Shown here piece after piece: positions 35,568 to 43,772 of a stretch of DNA of 64,000 nt. Location: NCBI RefSeq assembly GCF_007197995.1, contig NZ_VKKH01000005.1, positions 248,001 through 312,000 on the forward strand, read 5' to 3'. The DNA is from Aliiglaciecola sp. M165. GTDB lineage: Bacteria; Pseudomonadota; Gammaproteobacteria; Enterobacterales; Alteromonadaceae. Position 1 is the stretch's first letter. Each line of letters starts with the position of its first letter. Under the pieces are notes generated by a model. That model ran no database searches. It was not told where the DNA came from and worked only from the letters and a program-made list of their open reading frames with translations. Made by a program: the position numbers and the translations under genes.

Positions 35568-35597
35568 CTAAACGCTTTACCTGTCTCATTGGATGCA
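35568..35597 (-). promoter_or_regulatory. Proposed ECF-sigma promoter of the sigma/RskA operon
   Basis: Minus strand: TGCATCC (35597-35591), 16 bases, CGTTTAG (35574-35568), 31 bases before the ATG at 35537. Confidence 0.75.
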
Positions 35598-35738
35598 TAA
35601 ACTTTTTTAGCTCAGACTTAACGTTTCTAGGATTGAGGGTTAATTACAAAAAATAGACGCATTGTGTGTTTAAATCGACAAAATAGTTTTTGAATACAGT
35701 ATATTGCTGCTTAGTTCGTTATTGTGACTGGAGTTAGA

Positions 35739-36320
35739 ATGAATAGACACATTGGATTTGGATTAAATATCATCGCATTAGGGCTTTTTTTCCCCGGTAT
35801 TTTATTGCCCATGTTTTCATTGAATATGGAAATGTCTGCTGCATTAAGTGGCTCATCGTTGACATCTGCTTTGGTGGATAAGGAGTTATCGATTATGGCG
35901 ACAATCGACGAACTGTTTCACGATGAACGATTACTGGTCGCATTTTTGATTTTTTTATTCTCGGTGATTATTCCCCTGACTAAAACAGCGTTGGTCAGCA
36001 TTGCCTATTTTCAGCCTGGCACGCGGCTGGAATCAAAGTTATTTGGATTCGTCGCGAATATTGGCAAATGGTCAATGGCTGATGTGTTTGTTGTAGCAGT
36101 ATTTCTTGCCATATTATCCACTAACCATGCGGAAACTTCTGAATCCCATGAATTTGTTGTCTTTGGGTTCAGGTTGGCCCTTGATGTGAGCACCCAGACC
36201 TTATCTAACGCCGGTCAAGGATTCTATTTTTTTACTGCTTATTGTCTGGTGTCGTTATTAGGAACACACTTGGCGATGTCTGCAGTGAAAAAATTGAATG
36301 TCGATGCGGCTACCGCGTGA
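35739..36320 (+). CDS. Paraquat-inducible protein A (PqiA)-like membrane protein
   Basis: About 193 residues with four membrane helices. The PqiA-domain pattern is seen in NIIALGLFFPGILLPMFSL at the start and GKWSMADVFVVAVFLAIL near residue 110. It resembles a single PqiA module (PqiA proteins have two) and so is a short member of the group, thought to act in envelope lipid transport with MCE proteins; none is nearby. ATG 35739 with GGAG five bases upstream is preferred over GTG 35724. Confidence 0.82.
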   Translation: MNRHIGFGLNIIALGLFFPGILLPMFSLNMEMSAALSGSSLTSALVDKELSIMATIDELFHDERLLVAFLIFLFSVIIPLTKTALVSIAYFQPGTRLESKLFGFVANIGKWSMADVFVVAVFLAILSTNHAETSESHEFVVFGFRLALDVSTQTLSNAGQGFYFFTAYCLVSLLGTHLAMSAVKKLNVDAATA

Positions 36321-36350
36321 GATGTTTAAAAGGTTTAATTGATTAGGAGA

Positions 36351-36504
36351 TCCCGGCCCAAGAGCGCTGCCGGGACGACGTTTTTTCCGAAACATCCAAC
36401 TACATATTTCCCGAAACATCCAACCACATATTTCCCGAAACACCCAACCACGTCTTTTCCGAAACGCGCTACCACGTCATTCCCGAGACGCTTTTGATCG
36501 GGAA
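36351..36504. repeat. Four 24-bp tandem repeats between two hairpins
   Basis: TCCCGGC/GCCGGGA hairpin (36351-36375), then four consecutive 24-base units (36383-36406, 36407-36430, 36431-36454, 36455-36478) that share the core TCCGAAAC or CCCGAAAC, then a TTCCCGA/TCGGGAA hairpin (36480-36504). It fills the gap between convergent genes. A short minus frame through it encodes an 8-residue repeat but is not judged a gene. Confidence 0.85.
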
Positions 36505-36508
36505 CCTC

Positions 36509-37336
36509 TTACACCACGCCACCATTCAATTCGTCTAACTTTAATTTGTATTTACGGCTGACTTTTACTTCATCACCGCTAGACAGCTTAGCAATGTATT
36601 CACCATTAGAGTTGGGGGTTAGGCGTGTGACTTTACTCAAATTCACGATTGTTGAGCGATTAATCCTTGGGAACGCGGATTTATCTAATTCTTGTTCAAA
36701 CTGACGTAACGTTTTTCGCACGATATGTGTACCTTCGTGGGTATGAACACACATGTAATCACCCGCCGCTTCAATCCAACTAATGCTATCTATTTTTATA
36801 CGCAACCATTCAGAACCACTTTTCAGGGAAATGGTATGTTGCAAATCATTTAAATTTGATTGGGGCCCTTGTTCGAGACTTTGCATGAATCCGTCTAAGG
36901 ATTTTCCCGTTTTACGACTTAGCAGTTGATTCAATCTATCTTGCTTGTCTAGTGCATCGTGTTGCAAAAATGCATGACGCAGGTTATCCAAACAGGTTCT
37001 TAGACGTTGCTCCGATAGAGGCTTTAACAAATAATCAAAGGCTTTATATTCAAATGCTTTTACCGCGAAATCTTTGAAGGCTGTGACAAATACCACTTTA
37101 GGTACGGAGTCTGAATTTTTATGCAAAAGTGCCATCAATTCAATGCCACTTAATCCTGGCATTTCAATATCTAAAAACATCACATCAGGTTGAAACTGGG
37201 TAATTGCCTCTAAGGCACGCTGTCCATTCTCACATTGTGCCATAACCTTAAAATCTGCTACTTCTTTGAGCCGCAACGCTAACCCTTCCCGTGCTAGTGG
37301 CTCATCGTCGACAATTATGACTGTGATAGTGTCCAT
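36509..37336 (-). CDS. LytTR-family response regulator (LytR/AlgR type)
   Basis: About 275 residues. A receiver domain (residues 1-120, TVIIVDDEPLAREGL with acidic pocket, phosphorylation Asp in DVMFLDIEMPGLSG, and VTAFKDFAVKAFEYKAFDYLLKP) is followed by a linker and a LytTR DNA-binding domain (about 170-275, ISLKSGSEWLRIKIDSISWI, then FPRINRSTIVNL). ATG 37336 has AAGGAG upstream. No histidine kinase is nearby, so its partner is elsewhere. The hairpin and 24-bp repeats lie directly downstream. Confidence 0.93.
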   Translation of the reverse strand: MDTITVIIVDDEPLAREGLALRLKEVADFKVMAQCENGQRALEAITQFQPDVMFLDIEMPGLSGIELMALLHKNSDSVPKVVFVTAFKDFAVKAFEYKAFDYLLKPLSEQRLRTCLDNLRHAFLQHDALDKQDRLNQLLSRKTGKSLDGFMQSLEQGPQSNLNDLQHTISLKSGSEWLRIKIDSISWIEAAGDYMCVHTHEGTHIVRKTLRQFEQELDKSAFPRINRSTIVNLSKVTRLTPNSNGEYIAKLSSGDEVKVSRKYKLKLDELNGGVV

Positions 37337-37678
37337 CAGTACTCCTTTGCGGGCATTCCAGTTCGCTGGACCAATATGGTTGTTGTAGGCAACAGGTAGC
37401 TGCACGTTGTCTAATCATGATTGCTCAGCGCACTTGTTCAACATTGAGATGTAACAATTTATTGAACACGGGAATATCGAAATCATTAGTAGCAAGTTGT
37501 CTGACGCCGACTTGAACTGACCCTAACCAACTTGCAAAGGGATATAACTTTTAATTTCGTACTATCATCGTGTTTTACGGTTCGAAGCTCCTTTTAATAG
37601 AGAACCTTAACTTAAACATTCAATCCACATAACGTTGAGACACTGCTTGGGGGCAGACATATTTGTTAACATATAGAT

Positions 37679-37700
37679 AACCCCAATCCTGGATAAGCAA
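37679..37700. repeat. Solo terminal repeat of MITE-like family 1
   Basis: AACCCCAATCCTGGATAAGC matches the left end of copy A at 7178 with one difference over 20 bases, but the following bases do not match the element and no second end is found. Likely a deletion remnant. Confidence 0.75.
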
Positions 37701-37886
37701 TCATCTTTCGTCTTACTTCGCTTTTTGTTAACTCACGTATTTGAATAGGTGTTAAGAGCACAATTTCCATTAACCAAAGCGTGGGCACTCACTTAGCATA
37801 TAAAATTTCTTTCTTTTTAAAATAATACAAATCAGCAACTTATGGCTTTTTTAGCCAATATGATGACTTTTTTGCATCCACTTTCT

Positions 37887-37915
37887 GCAACTTTATAAAA
37901 ATGACTGGCGTACAT
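37887..37915 (+). promoter_or_regulatory. Proposed second-type ECF promoter of the repeat lipoprotein operon
   Basis: GCAACTTT (37887-37894) and CGTACAT (37909-37915), 16 bases between GCAACT and CGTA, 39 bases before the ATG. Similar sites precede 42155 and 43212 with a 15-base spacer. Confidence 0.55.
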
Positions 37916-37953
37916 GGCGTTGAGAACGATGAAACCTAATTTTGGAGAAACCC

Positions 37954-39993
37954 ATGAAAGCCACTTCGATTAAAACGCCCCTATCTCTATTAGCCCTAGC
38001 ACTCAGTACCGCGATCCTTTCTGGTTGTGGTAGTGATTCAGAATCTATTCCAGATCCCGTAGCACCACCACCTCCTCCACCGCCACCAGCAGCAACAGAT
38101 TTTCCTGCTCAGCAAGCCAGTCCAGCACGTTTTGTTGACGGTGATGTGGGAGAAGTCTTCACTACAGAGACTGGATTGACCCTCTATTACTTCTTAAATG
38201 ATGAAGCTGGCAGTTCAAACTGTAATGGAGTCGAAGGTGATGCACCTGGGTCTACAACTGACGAAACAAGCTGCGCAGGTGTTTGGCCGCCATTATTGGC
38301 TGCAACAGGCGCTCAACCTACAGGTTCATTTTCAACCGTCGAGCGAGATGACGGCACCCTGCAATGGGCTTACAGAGACTTCCCACTTTATACGTTCAGC
38401 AATGACAGTGCCCAAGGTGACACCAATGGTGAAGGAATTAATGACGTATGGTTTGTCTCACGTCCTGGTCCTTCAAAAATTGCAGATGTCAATTCAGTAC
38501 CTAGCTATGTTGGCAACGGAACTATCAGTAGTGTGACGTCAACAGCAGAAGTGTTGGAAAGCGTCCGACTCGACAAAGAAGGATTTTCTTTGTACATCTT
38601 CGACAACGACGGTCTCGATCAGTCAGCATGTTACGGGTTAAACGGTGACGGATGCATCACCGCATGGCCTCCACTTATCGCTGACAATGCAGCAAAACCT
38701 GCTGCGCCACTTTCAGTCGTAGAACTGGACAATGGTCAAATGCAATGGGCCTATCGTGGCAAACCCCTGTACTTTTTTGCCAGTGATACCCAAGCCGGTG
38801 ACTTCAACGGTGACGGGGTTGGAGGTGTGTGGCATTTGGCTTCGCAGCTGCCAGCTATTCAACGTGAAGTGAATGCGCAATCTAGACTTTCTGCCACAGG
38901 TCGCGTTTATGCGTTGTTACCCAATACAGATAACAACAACGAGCTAGAAAGTCAGCAAGTTGATAAAGACCAATTCACGGTTTATACCTTCGACAATGAT
39001 ACCGCAGGTACATCAAATTGTAATGGCGACTGCGCGGTTGCATGGCCTCCGTTCTTAGCTCCAGATGCTGAACCAGCGGTGGGCAACTTCAGTAAAATTG
39101 AACGTACAGACGGCGCCATACAATGGGCATACAATGATTCGCCGCTGTATTTCTTCTCAGGTGATAATGCTAAAACCGACTTAAATGGTGATGGTGTAGG
39201 GGGTGTTTGGCATATCGTTGAACCACCTGCTGCTCCTGTGGTGAGCCCAACGTCCATTTCGGCATTGTCTAACTCATTGGGGCAAACCATCAAAGTAGAC
39301 GGTGAAGTGTTAGCTCTGATTACAGATAATCAAGGAAACAGCGAAGCTGTCACCGAAGATCGCACCGATTTCCAACTCTATACCTTTGATAATGACGGTG
39401 ATGAGCTGTCTAACTGCACCAGCACAGGATGTATGCAGAACTGGCCTGCATTGCTGGCTAATGAAGCTGATACAGCAACTGCTCCGTTTAGCATTTTTGA
39501 ACGGGCAGATGGTCACAACCAATGGGCATTTAATGGTCAACCCTTGTACTTCTTTACTGGTGACACGTCTGCTGGCACCACAAACGGTGAAGGTGTAGGA
39601 GACGTATGGTTTGTCGCTCGTCCCGCTCCGGTGAGAGTATTTAATTCCACAGACGATGGCTTAATGATCGTAGCCAATGATCTGGTGCTAGCGAGTCAGG
39701 GGAAAACGGCTGAACAGCTAAATGACTTGACGCTTTACACCTTCGATGACGACACGGCTAACTCGGGCGAATCGACCTGTTTTGGTGGATGTGCAGTGAC
39801 CTGGCCTCCGCTTTATGCAACCTCTGCGGATCAAGCGTTTGGTGAATACGAAATCATTTCTCGTACCGAGTCTGACAGCTCACAAACCTTGCAATGGACT
39901 TATAAAGGACTGCCTCTGTACTTCTTCATTTCAGACTCTGAATTGGGTGACACTGGCGGAGACTACCCAACGTGGGAAATCGCACGTCCTTAA
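37954..39993 (+). CDS. Lipoprotein with five COG4315-type secreted repeats
   Basis: About 679 residues. The lipobox LSGC is near residue 25, followed by a proline run, then five repeats of about 85-120 residues. Each has a TLYYF/TVYTFDND start, a cysteine-containing loop (SNCNGDCAVAWPPF type) and an end with QWAYRGKPLYFF, a GD(x)NG(D/E)G turn and VW. The pattern is the COG4315 repeat with Y-x-(F/W/Y)-x-x-D motif, function unknown. Paired cysteines in most repeats could form disulfides or bind a cofactor. ATG 37954 with GGAG upstream is preferred over TTG 37942. Confidence 0.9.
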   Translation: MKATSIKTPLSLLALALSTAILSGCGSDSESIPDPVAPPPPPPPPAATDFPAQQASPARFVDGDVGEVFTTETGLTLYYFLNDEAGSSNCNGVEGDAPGSTTDETSCAGVWPPLLAATGAQPTGSFSTVERDDGTLQWAYRDFPLYTFSNDSAQGDTNGEGINDVWFVSRPGPSKIADVNSVPSYVGNGTISSVTSTAEVLESVRLDKEGFSLYIFDNDGLDQSACYGLNGDGCITAWPPLIADNAAKPAAPLSVVELDNGQMQWAYRGKPLYFFASDTQAGDFNGDGVGGVWHLASQLPAIQREVNAQSRLSATGRVYALLPNTDNNNELESQQVDKDQFTVYTFDNDTAGTSNCNGDCAVAWPPFLAPDAEPAVGNFSKIERTDGAIQWAYNDSPLYFFSGDNAKTDLNGDGVGGVWHIVEPPAAPVVSPTSISALSNSLGQTIKVDGEVLALITDNQGNSEAVTEDRTDFQLYTFDNDGDELSNCTSTGCMQNWPALLANEADTATAPFSIFERADGHNQWAFNGQPLYFFTGDTSAGTTNGEGVGDVWFVARPAPVRVFNSTDDGLMIVANDLVLASQGKTAEQLNDLTLYTFDDDTANSGESTCFGGCAVTWPPLYATSADQAFGEYEIISRTESDSSQTLQWTYKGLPLYFFISDSELGDTGGDYPTWEIARP

Positions 39994-40076
39994 TCTTTCG
40001 ATAAGCGTTAATTTCCCTCATTCAATGATGGATGAGGGAAATGTTTAAGCTAACCCAAACATTCTCGGAGATCCCC

Positions 40077-40898
40077 ATGAAAACGTTCTATTTACTGCTG
40101 GTCAGTGCGCTGTTGACTGCGTGCAACGCTGGTAGCGGAGAAGGATTGGACGACAATGGTCAGCCGATTTCGTCTGCTCCCGACGTACCTGCACCACCCA
40201 CAACGCCTGAAACACCTGAAGAGCCCGCAGGATTGCAAGCCAACTTGGAGTCAATCCAAAATGAAGTGTTAACCCCTATTTGCACCCAATGCCATGCAGG
40301 TGGCAATGCGCCACTTGGATTGCGAATGGATGATTTGGAGACCTCGGCAGCTAATCTTATTAATGTCGATTCAGCAACTAACTCTACGTTCAAACGCGTA
40401 TTGCCTGGTGACGCAGAAAACAGCTTCTTTTACTTGAAGATTATTGGTGCAGCGATTGCTGGAAACCAGATGCCACTAGGACAAACACCTCTTGATTCGC
40501 AAACTCAGGAAACGATTAAACAATGGATTGATAGCGGCGCTCCACTCTCTGCACAACAACTGACAGCGGCGGCAAAAACCGTAAAAGCGAGTAGCTCTTC
40601 TACTGAAATATCTTTGACTTTCAGCCAACCGATGGATTCAGCGACGCTTCAAAGCAGCAGTTTTTCGCTTGTTGATGCATTGAGTAAAAACGCCATATCG
40701 GCAGAGACGTCAATTAACTGGCTTACGCCTCAAGTGATGACGCTCAGTTTCACTGCAGACAATCTATCACAACAGCAACCCATACTAATCATAAACCAAC
40801 CTTCACTGTCTACCGTCACTAGCCTAATTGGCCACCAACTAGACGGCGATAGGGATGGCATTGAAGGAGGAGAGTTTCATCATGAAATCACTTTCTAA
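40077..40898 (+). CDS. c-type heme lipoprotein with C-terminal Ig-like domain
   Basis: About 273 residues with a lipobox (LLTAC near residue 16), a proline-rich linker, then a cytochrome-like part with CTQCH near residue 68 for covalent heme, and a candidate axial Met in NQMPLG near residue 135, followed by the IKQWIDSGA end typical of small cytochrome c domains. The C-terminal part (from about 165) looks like an SbsA/Big_5 Ig-like domain. ATG 40077 with CGGAG upstream. It follows the repeat lipoprotein by 83 bases and overlaps the heme-motif porin gene. Confidence 0.85.
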   Translation: MKTFYLLLVSALLTACNAGSGEGLDDNGQPISSAPDVPAPPTTPETPEEPAGLQANLESIQNEVLTPICTQCHAGGNAPLGLRMDDLETSAANLINVDSATNSTFKRVLPGDAENSFFYLKIIGAAIAGNQMPLGQTPLDSQTQETIKQWIDSGAPLSAQQLTAAAKTVKASSSSTEISLTFSQPMDSATLQSSSFSLVDALSKNAISAETSINWLTPQVMTLSFTADNLSQQQPILIINQPSLSTVTSLIGHQLDGDRDGIEGGEFHHEITF

Positions 40899-42015
40899 AC
40901 CTAATAATAGTGTTGCCGAATTATTACTTGCTCCATTGATGCTGTTGTATACCATTTTTTTGGTTGTAGCACTTATGACCACCAGCTTTGAAGCTTCTGC
41001 AGAACCTTATCTAGCGGTGAAAAACAACCTTAAGTGCAGCGCTTGTCATGTAAATCCAATAGGAGGAGGTCTGCGCAATAGTTTTGGTAACATTTATGGT
41101 CACACACAGCTACCAGTTGATGTGTCCGATTTTACCTCTGCCGAAATTGGCAAAATCACCGACTTTGTTTCTGTGGGTGGCAACTTGCGCTATAACGGTC
41201 AATTTAGCGAAGACGATGCGGATCAAGATTCAGCAACATTTCGTGTGGATTCTGCTCAGGTCTATGTTGCCATAACCCCTAAAGACTCAGGGTTGACCCT
41301 CTATTTAGATCAACAGATAGCGCCAGGGGCGGCGGTAAATCGTGAAGCTTACATTCAGTATCAGTTTTCTGGCCAGCATTACATAAAAGCTGGAAAAATG
41401 TATGTGCCCTATGGTCTCAGACTTGAAGATGACACTGCCTTTGTCCGCCAAGTCACCGGGTTCAATTTTGATAGCAGTGACAACGGCATTGAATTAGGGC
41501 TTGAATACAATCAAGCCACAGTAAATCTGTTTGTCACAAATGGCACGAGCTCGGTTAGTAACAATGACGATAAGTTTTTGTACGGCATTAAAGCAGAGAA
41601 ACTGTTTAGTGGATTCCGCTTAGGCGGCACAGCTGTTATCAATACCGCCGATGAAAACGAAGAACGATTGTGGAATTTGTACGGTGGAGCGGTATTTGGT
41701 GATTTCACCTTTTTAACCGAAATCAATCTAATTCAAACCGAACAAAATTCGGGCCCTGATTTGGAGGAGTTTGTGGGTTTGGCTGAGGTAAATTACCAAT
41801 GGCGCAAAGGCTGGAATTTTAAGCTGACCGGCGAATACTATGATCCCGACAGATCATTTCCAAATAATCACGAAACTCGTTATTCGTTCATAGTGGAATA
41901 TGCGCCCGTGTCAAATATACAGCTGCGCGCAGGTCTACGTTCCTCTGAGGGGATCCCTCAACAACCTAATCGTACTGGAGAGCTTTTTTTCCTACAAAGC
42001 CACGTATACTTTTAA
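40882..42015 (+). CDS. Outer-membrane beta-barrel protein with N-terminal heme-c motif
   Basis: About 377 residues. A signal region is followed by CSACHVNPIGGGLRNSFG (residues 52-70), a single CxxCH heme-binding site immediately before a beta-barrel made of alternating strands and ending in phenylalanine. Such heme-tagged porins are seen in marine bacteria, but their role is not established; transfer of electrons across the outer membrane is a possibility. The start ATG 40882 lies inside the end of the preceding gene, with GGAGGAGAG upstream, so it is translationally coupled to the heme lipoprotein. Confidence 0.82.
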   Translation: MKSLSKPNNSVAELLLAPLMLLYTIFLVVALMTTSFEASAEPYLAVKNNLKCSACHVNPIGGGLRNSFGNIYGHTQLPVDVSDFTSAEIGKITDFVSVGGNLRYNGQFSEDDADQDSATFRVDSAQVYVAITPKDSGLTLYLDQQIAPGAAVNREAYIQYQFSGQHYIKAGKMYVPYGLRLEDDTAFVRQVTGFNFDSSDNGIELGLEYNQATVNLFVTNGTSSVSNNDDKFLYGIKAEKLFSGFRLGGTAVINTADENEERLWNLYGGAVFGDFTFLTEINLIQTEQNSGPDLEEFVGLAEVNYQWRKGWNFKLTGEYYDPDRSFPNNHETRYSFIVEYAPVSNIQLRAGLRSSEGIPQQPNRTGELFFLQSHVYF

Positions 42016-42040
42016 TTGTTGAGCTTCCCTCACCCTTTTG

Positions 42041-42067
42041 AGCCAATCCTAGATTGGCTTTTTTTTT
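42041..42067 (+). terminator. Rho-independent terminator after the heme-porin operon
   Basis: AGCCAATC, CTA loop, GATTGGCT, then a run of T. It ends seven bases before the next proposed -35. Confidence 0.92.
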
Positions 42068-42073
42068 ACCTGC

Positions 42074-42101
42074 GCAACTTTCAATCAACACTGACGTATT
42101 G
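42074..42101 (+). promoter_or_regulatory. Proposed second-type ECF promoter of the methyltransferase gene
   Basis: GCAACTTT (42074-42081), CGTATTG (42095-42101), 15 bases between GCAACT and CGTA. Nearly the same as the site before the sigma gene at 43212. Confidence 0.6.
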
Positions 42102-42154
42102 CTTAACAGAAGCATTTAAATCATTCGTTTTGCTAACCTACAAGGAGAAGAGAA

Positions 42155-43081
42155 ATGAAGTATTCATTATTACCACATCAGACCAACCGCTTATTTATGA
42201 CGGATGGTGGCTTAGAAACCACAATGATTTTTCACAAAGGATTGGAACTACCTTACTTTGCATCCTTCACTTTACTCAATGAGCCAAAAGGACGAGACCA
42301 ACTCATGGATTACTTCCATGGTTATTTATCCGTTGCTGAACAGCACGATTGTGTGATGATTTTGGATACACCAACCTGGCGTGCCAATGCTGATTGGTGC
42401 GAATTGTTGGGTCTGGACGCAACACAAGCGCATAGGATCAACACTCAAGCTACAGCGTTGATGCAAACGATTCAAGCAGGCGCGCCCCGTACTCCAAGTA
42501 TCATCAGTGGTTGTATTGGTCCAAGGTATGATGGGTATTCAGCCATTCAACAAATGGATCAGATGGACGCCTTTTATTACCATTTACCGCAAATTGAGTC
42601 GTTAACTCAGGCAGGGGTCGATATCATTAGTGCGTTAACCATAAATTATGAGCAAGAGGCGATAGGCATGGTTAGAGCGGCGCAAACGTGTAACATTCCT
42701 ATTGCCATTTCATTTACAACGGAGACGGATGGTCGTTTGCCCAATGGTTCTAGCATTGAATCGGCGATTGAAAATGTCGACAAGGTTACCGGCTATGGTC
42801 CGGCGTACTATATGATTAACTGTGCTCATCCGCAGCATTTTCAACAAGCGCTGGCTGCGGGAGAGGCATGGACGAGGCGAATTCATGGTATCAGGCTCAA
42901 CGCATCGAAAAAGAGCCACGCTGAACTCGATGCCTGTGAAACTCTTGACGATGGAAATCCTGAAGAATTAGCCCAACAGGTAAAAAGCTTGAAAAGCATT
43001 CATCAAGGGATCAATATTGTCGGTGGGTGCTGCGGCACTGATACTCGCCATTTATCGGCCATGCTTAATCTTTGTGCCTAA
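42155..43081 (+). CDS. Homocysteine S-methyltransferase family protein
   Basis: The 308-residue protein has the zinc-binding cysteines of the family: one in YMINCAHPQHF near residue 217 and a pair in VGGCCGTDTRH near residue 295. The N-terminus (FMTDGGLETTMIF) also matches MmuM/BHMT-like enzymes that move a methyl group from S-methylmethionine, SAM or betaine to homocysteine. AGGAGAAGAG precedes the ATG. It sits between a heme-porin operon and a sigma factor with a like-looking promoter, so it may have a specialised role; substrate unknown. Confidence 0.88.
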   Translation: MKYSLLPHQTNRLFMTDGGLETTMIFHKGLELPYFASFTLLNEPKGRDQLMDYFHGYLSVAEQHDCVMILDTPTWRANADWCELLGLDATQAHRINTQATALMQTIQAGAPRTPSIISGCIGPRYDGYSAIQQMDQMDAFYYHLPQIESLTQAGVDIISALTINYEQEAIGMVRAAQTCNIPIAISFTTETDGRLPNGSSIESAIENVDKVTGYGPAYYMINCAHPQHFQQALAAGEAWTRRIHGIRLNASKKSHAELDACETLDDGNPEELAQQVKSLKSIHQGINIVGGCCGTDTRHLSAMLNLCA

Positions 43082-43136
43082 AGGTTTGCCTTAAGTGTGT
43101 CATTGGAGTGATATGTTGTGGTTGAAAACTCGCCAC

Positions 43137-43164
43137 GCAACTTTTTCACTGACACGACGTATAT
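43137..43164 (+). promoter_or_regulatory. Proposed autoregulatory promoter of the third ECF sigma gene
   Basis: GCAACTTT (43137-43144), CGTATAT (43158-43164), 15 bases between GCAACT and CGTA, 48 bases before the ATG at 43212. Confidence 0.6.
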
Positions 43165-43211
43165 AGCAACAAGCATATCGTTTAATCACTGATTAGAGAA
43201 TCAAGATAAAC

Positions 43212-43772
43212 ATGACTAACGCGACAGAACCGGAAAGGCTACAACAATTGCTTGCTCAATGTGCATTGGGCAATCAAACGGCCTTTGCGCAATTATATGA
43301 GTCCGTCTCAGGCAAACTTAATGGGATTGCTTACCGTATCCTTCACAGTGTCGACTCCGCAAACGAAGTATTGCAAGAAGCCTTTGTTCAGATTTGGCAC
43401 AAGGCCGGGGAATATCGCTCAGACAAAGCCGAGCCGATGACCTGGATGGCTTCGATTGTGCGCTATCGCGCCTACGACAGGATCCGTTTTGAACAACGTC
43501 GAATTGAAGGTGCGCAGGTGCAAGCCGAATTAGATAATTTCGAATCGATTGCCGATAGTAGTCACGATCAGCCACTGATGTGCGAATTTGGCCAACAATT
43601 GGAAGATTGTCTTGCCACATTGGACAGCAGCCAGCAAGGGTCGATATTGATGGCTTACTATTATGGGTTTAGTCGTGAAGAAATATCCGAGCATTTCAAA
43701 ACTCCGGTAAACACTGTCAAATCATGGTTACGTAGAGGAATAGTGAGGTTACAACAATGTCTGGAAAAATAA
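43212..43772 (+). CDS. ECF RNA polymerase sigma factor (third in window)
   Basis: The 186-residue protein has sigma region 2 (AFAQLYESVSGKLNGIAYRI through TWMASIVRYRAYDRIR) and region 4 (SREEISEHFKTPVNTVKSWLRR, near residue 155). Its recognition helix differs from those of the sigmas at 21357 and 35007 (PVNTVKSWLRR in place of PLGxxKSxIRR), in line with a different promoter motif upstream. It overlaps the anti-sigma gene by 16 bases and heads an operon with that gene and a porin. Confidence 0.92.
   Translation: MTNATEPERLQQLLAQCALGNQTAFAQLYESVSGKLNGIAYRILHSVDSANEVLQEAFVQIWHKAGEYRSDKAEPMTWMASIVRYRAYDRIRFEQRRIEGAQVQAELDNFESIADSSHDQPLMCEFGQQLEDCLATLDSSQQGSILMAYYYGFSREEISEHFKTPVNTVKSWLRRGIVRLQQCLEK

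Larger units (their letters stand above)
37337..37953. other. 617-bp intergenic region
   Basis: Between the divergent LytTR regulator and repeat lipoprotein genes. It holds a solo element end (37679), a lone TGCATCC without a matching -10 (37873), and the proposed GCAACT promoter (37887). The rest is AT-rich with no open frame or RNA gene that I can support. Confidence 0.7.

Noticed and set aside
36258-36443. Short minus frame encoding an 8-residue repeat (FREICGWM type)
   Set aside because: It is a translation of the 24-bp DNA repeats and overlaps the end of the PqiA-like gene; no start signal.
37873-37902. TGCATCC before the repeat lipoprotein gene as a ninth site of the first regulon
   Set aside because: After 16 bases comes TAAAAAT, not CGT. 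The GCAACT/CGTA pair 14 bases on is a better fit for this gene.
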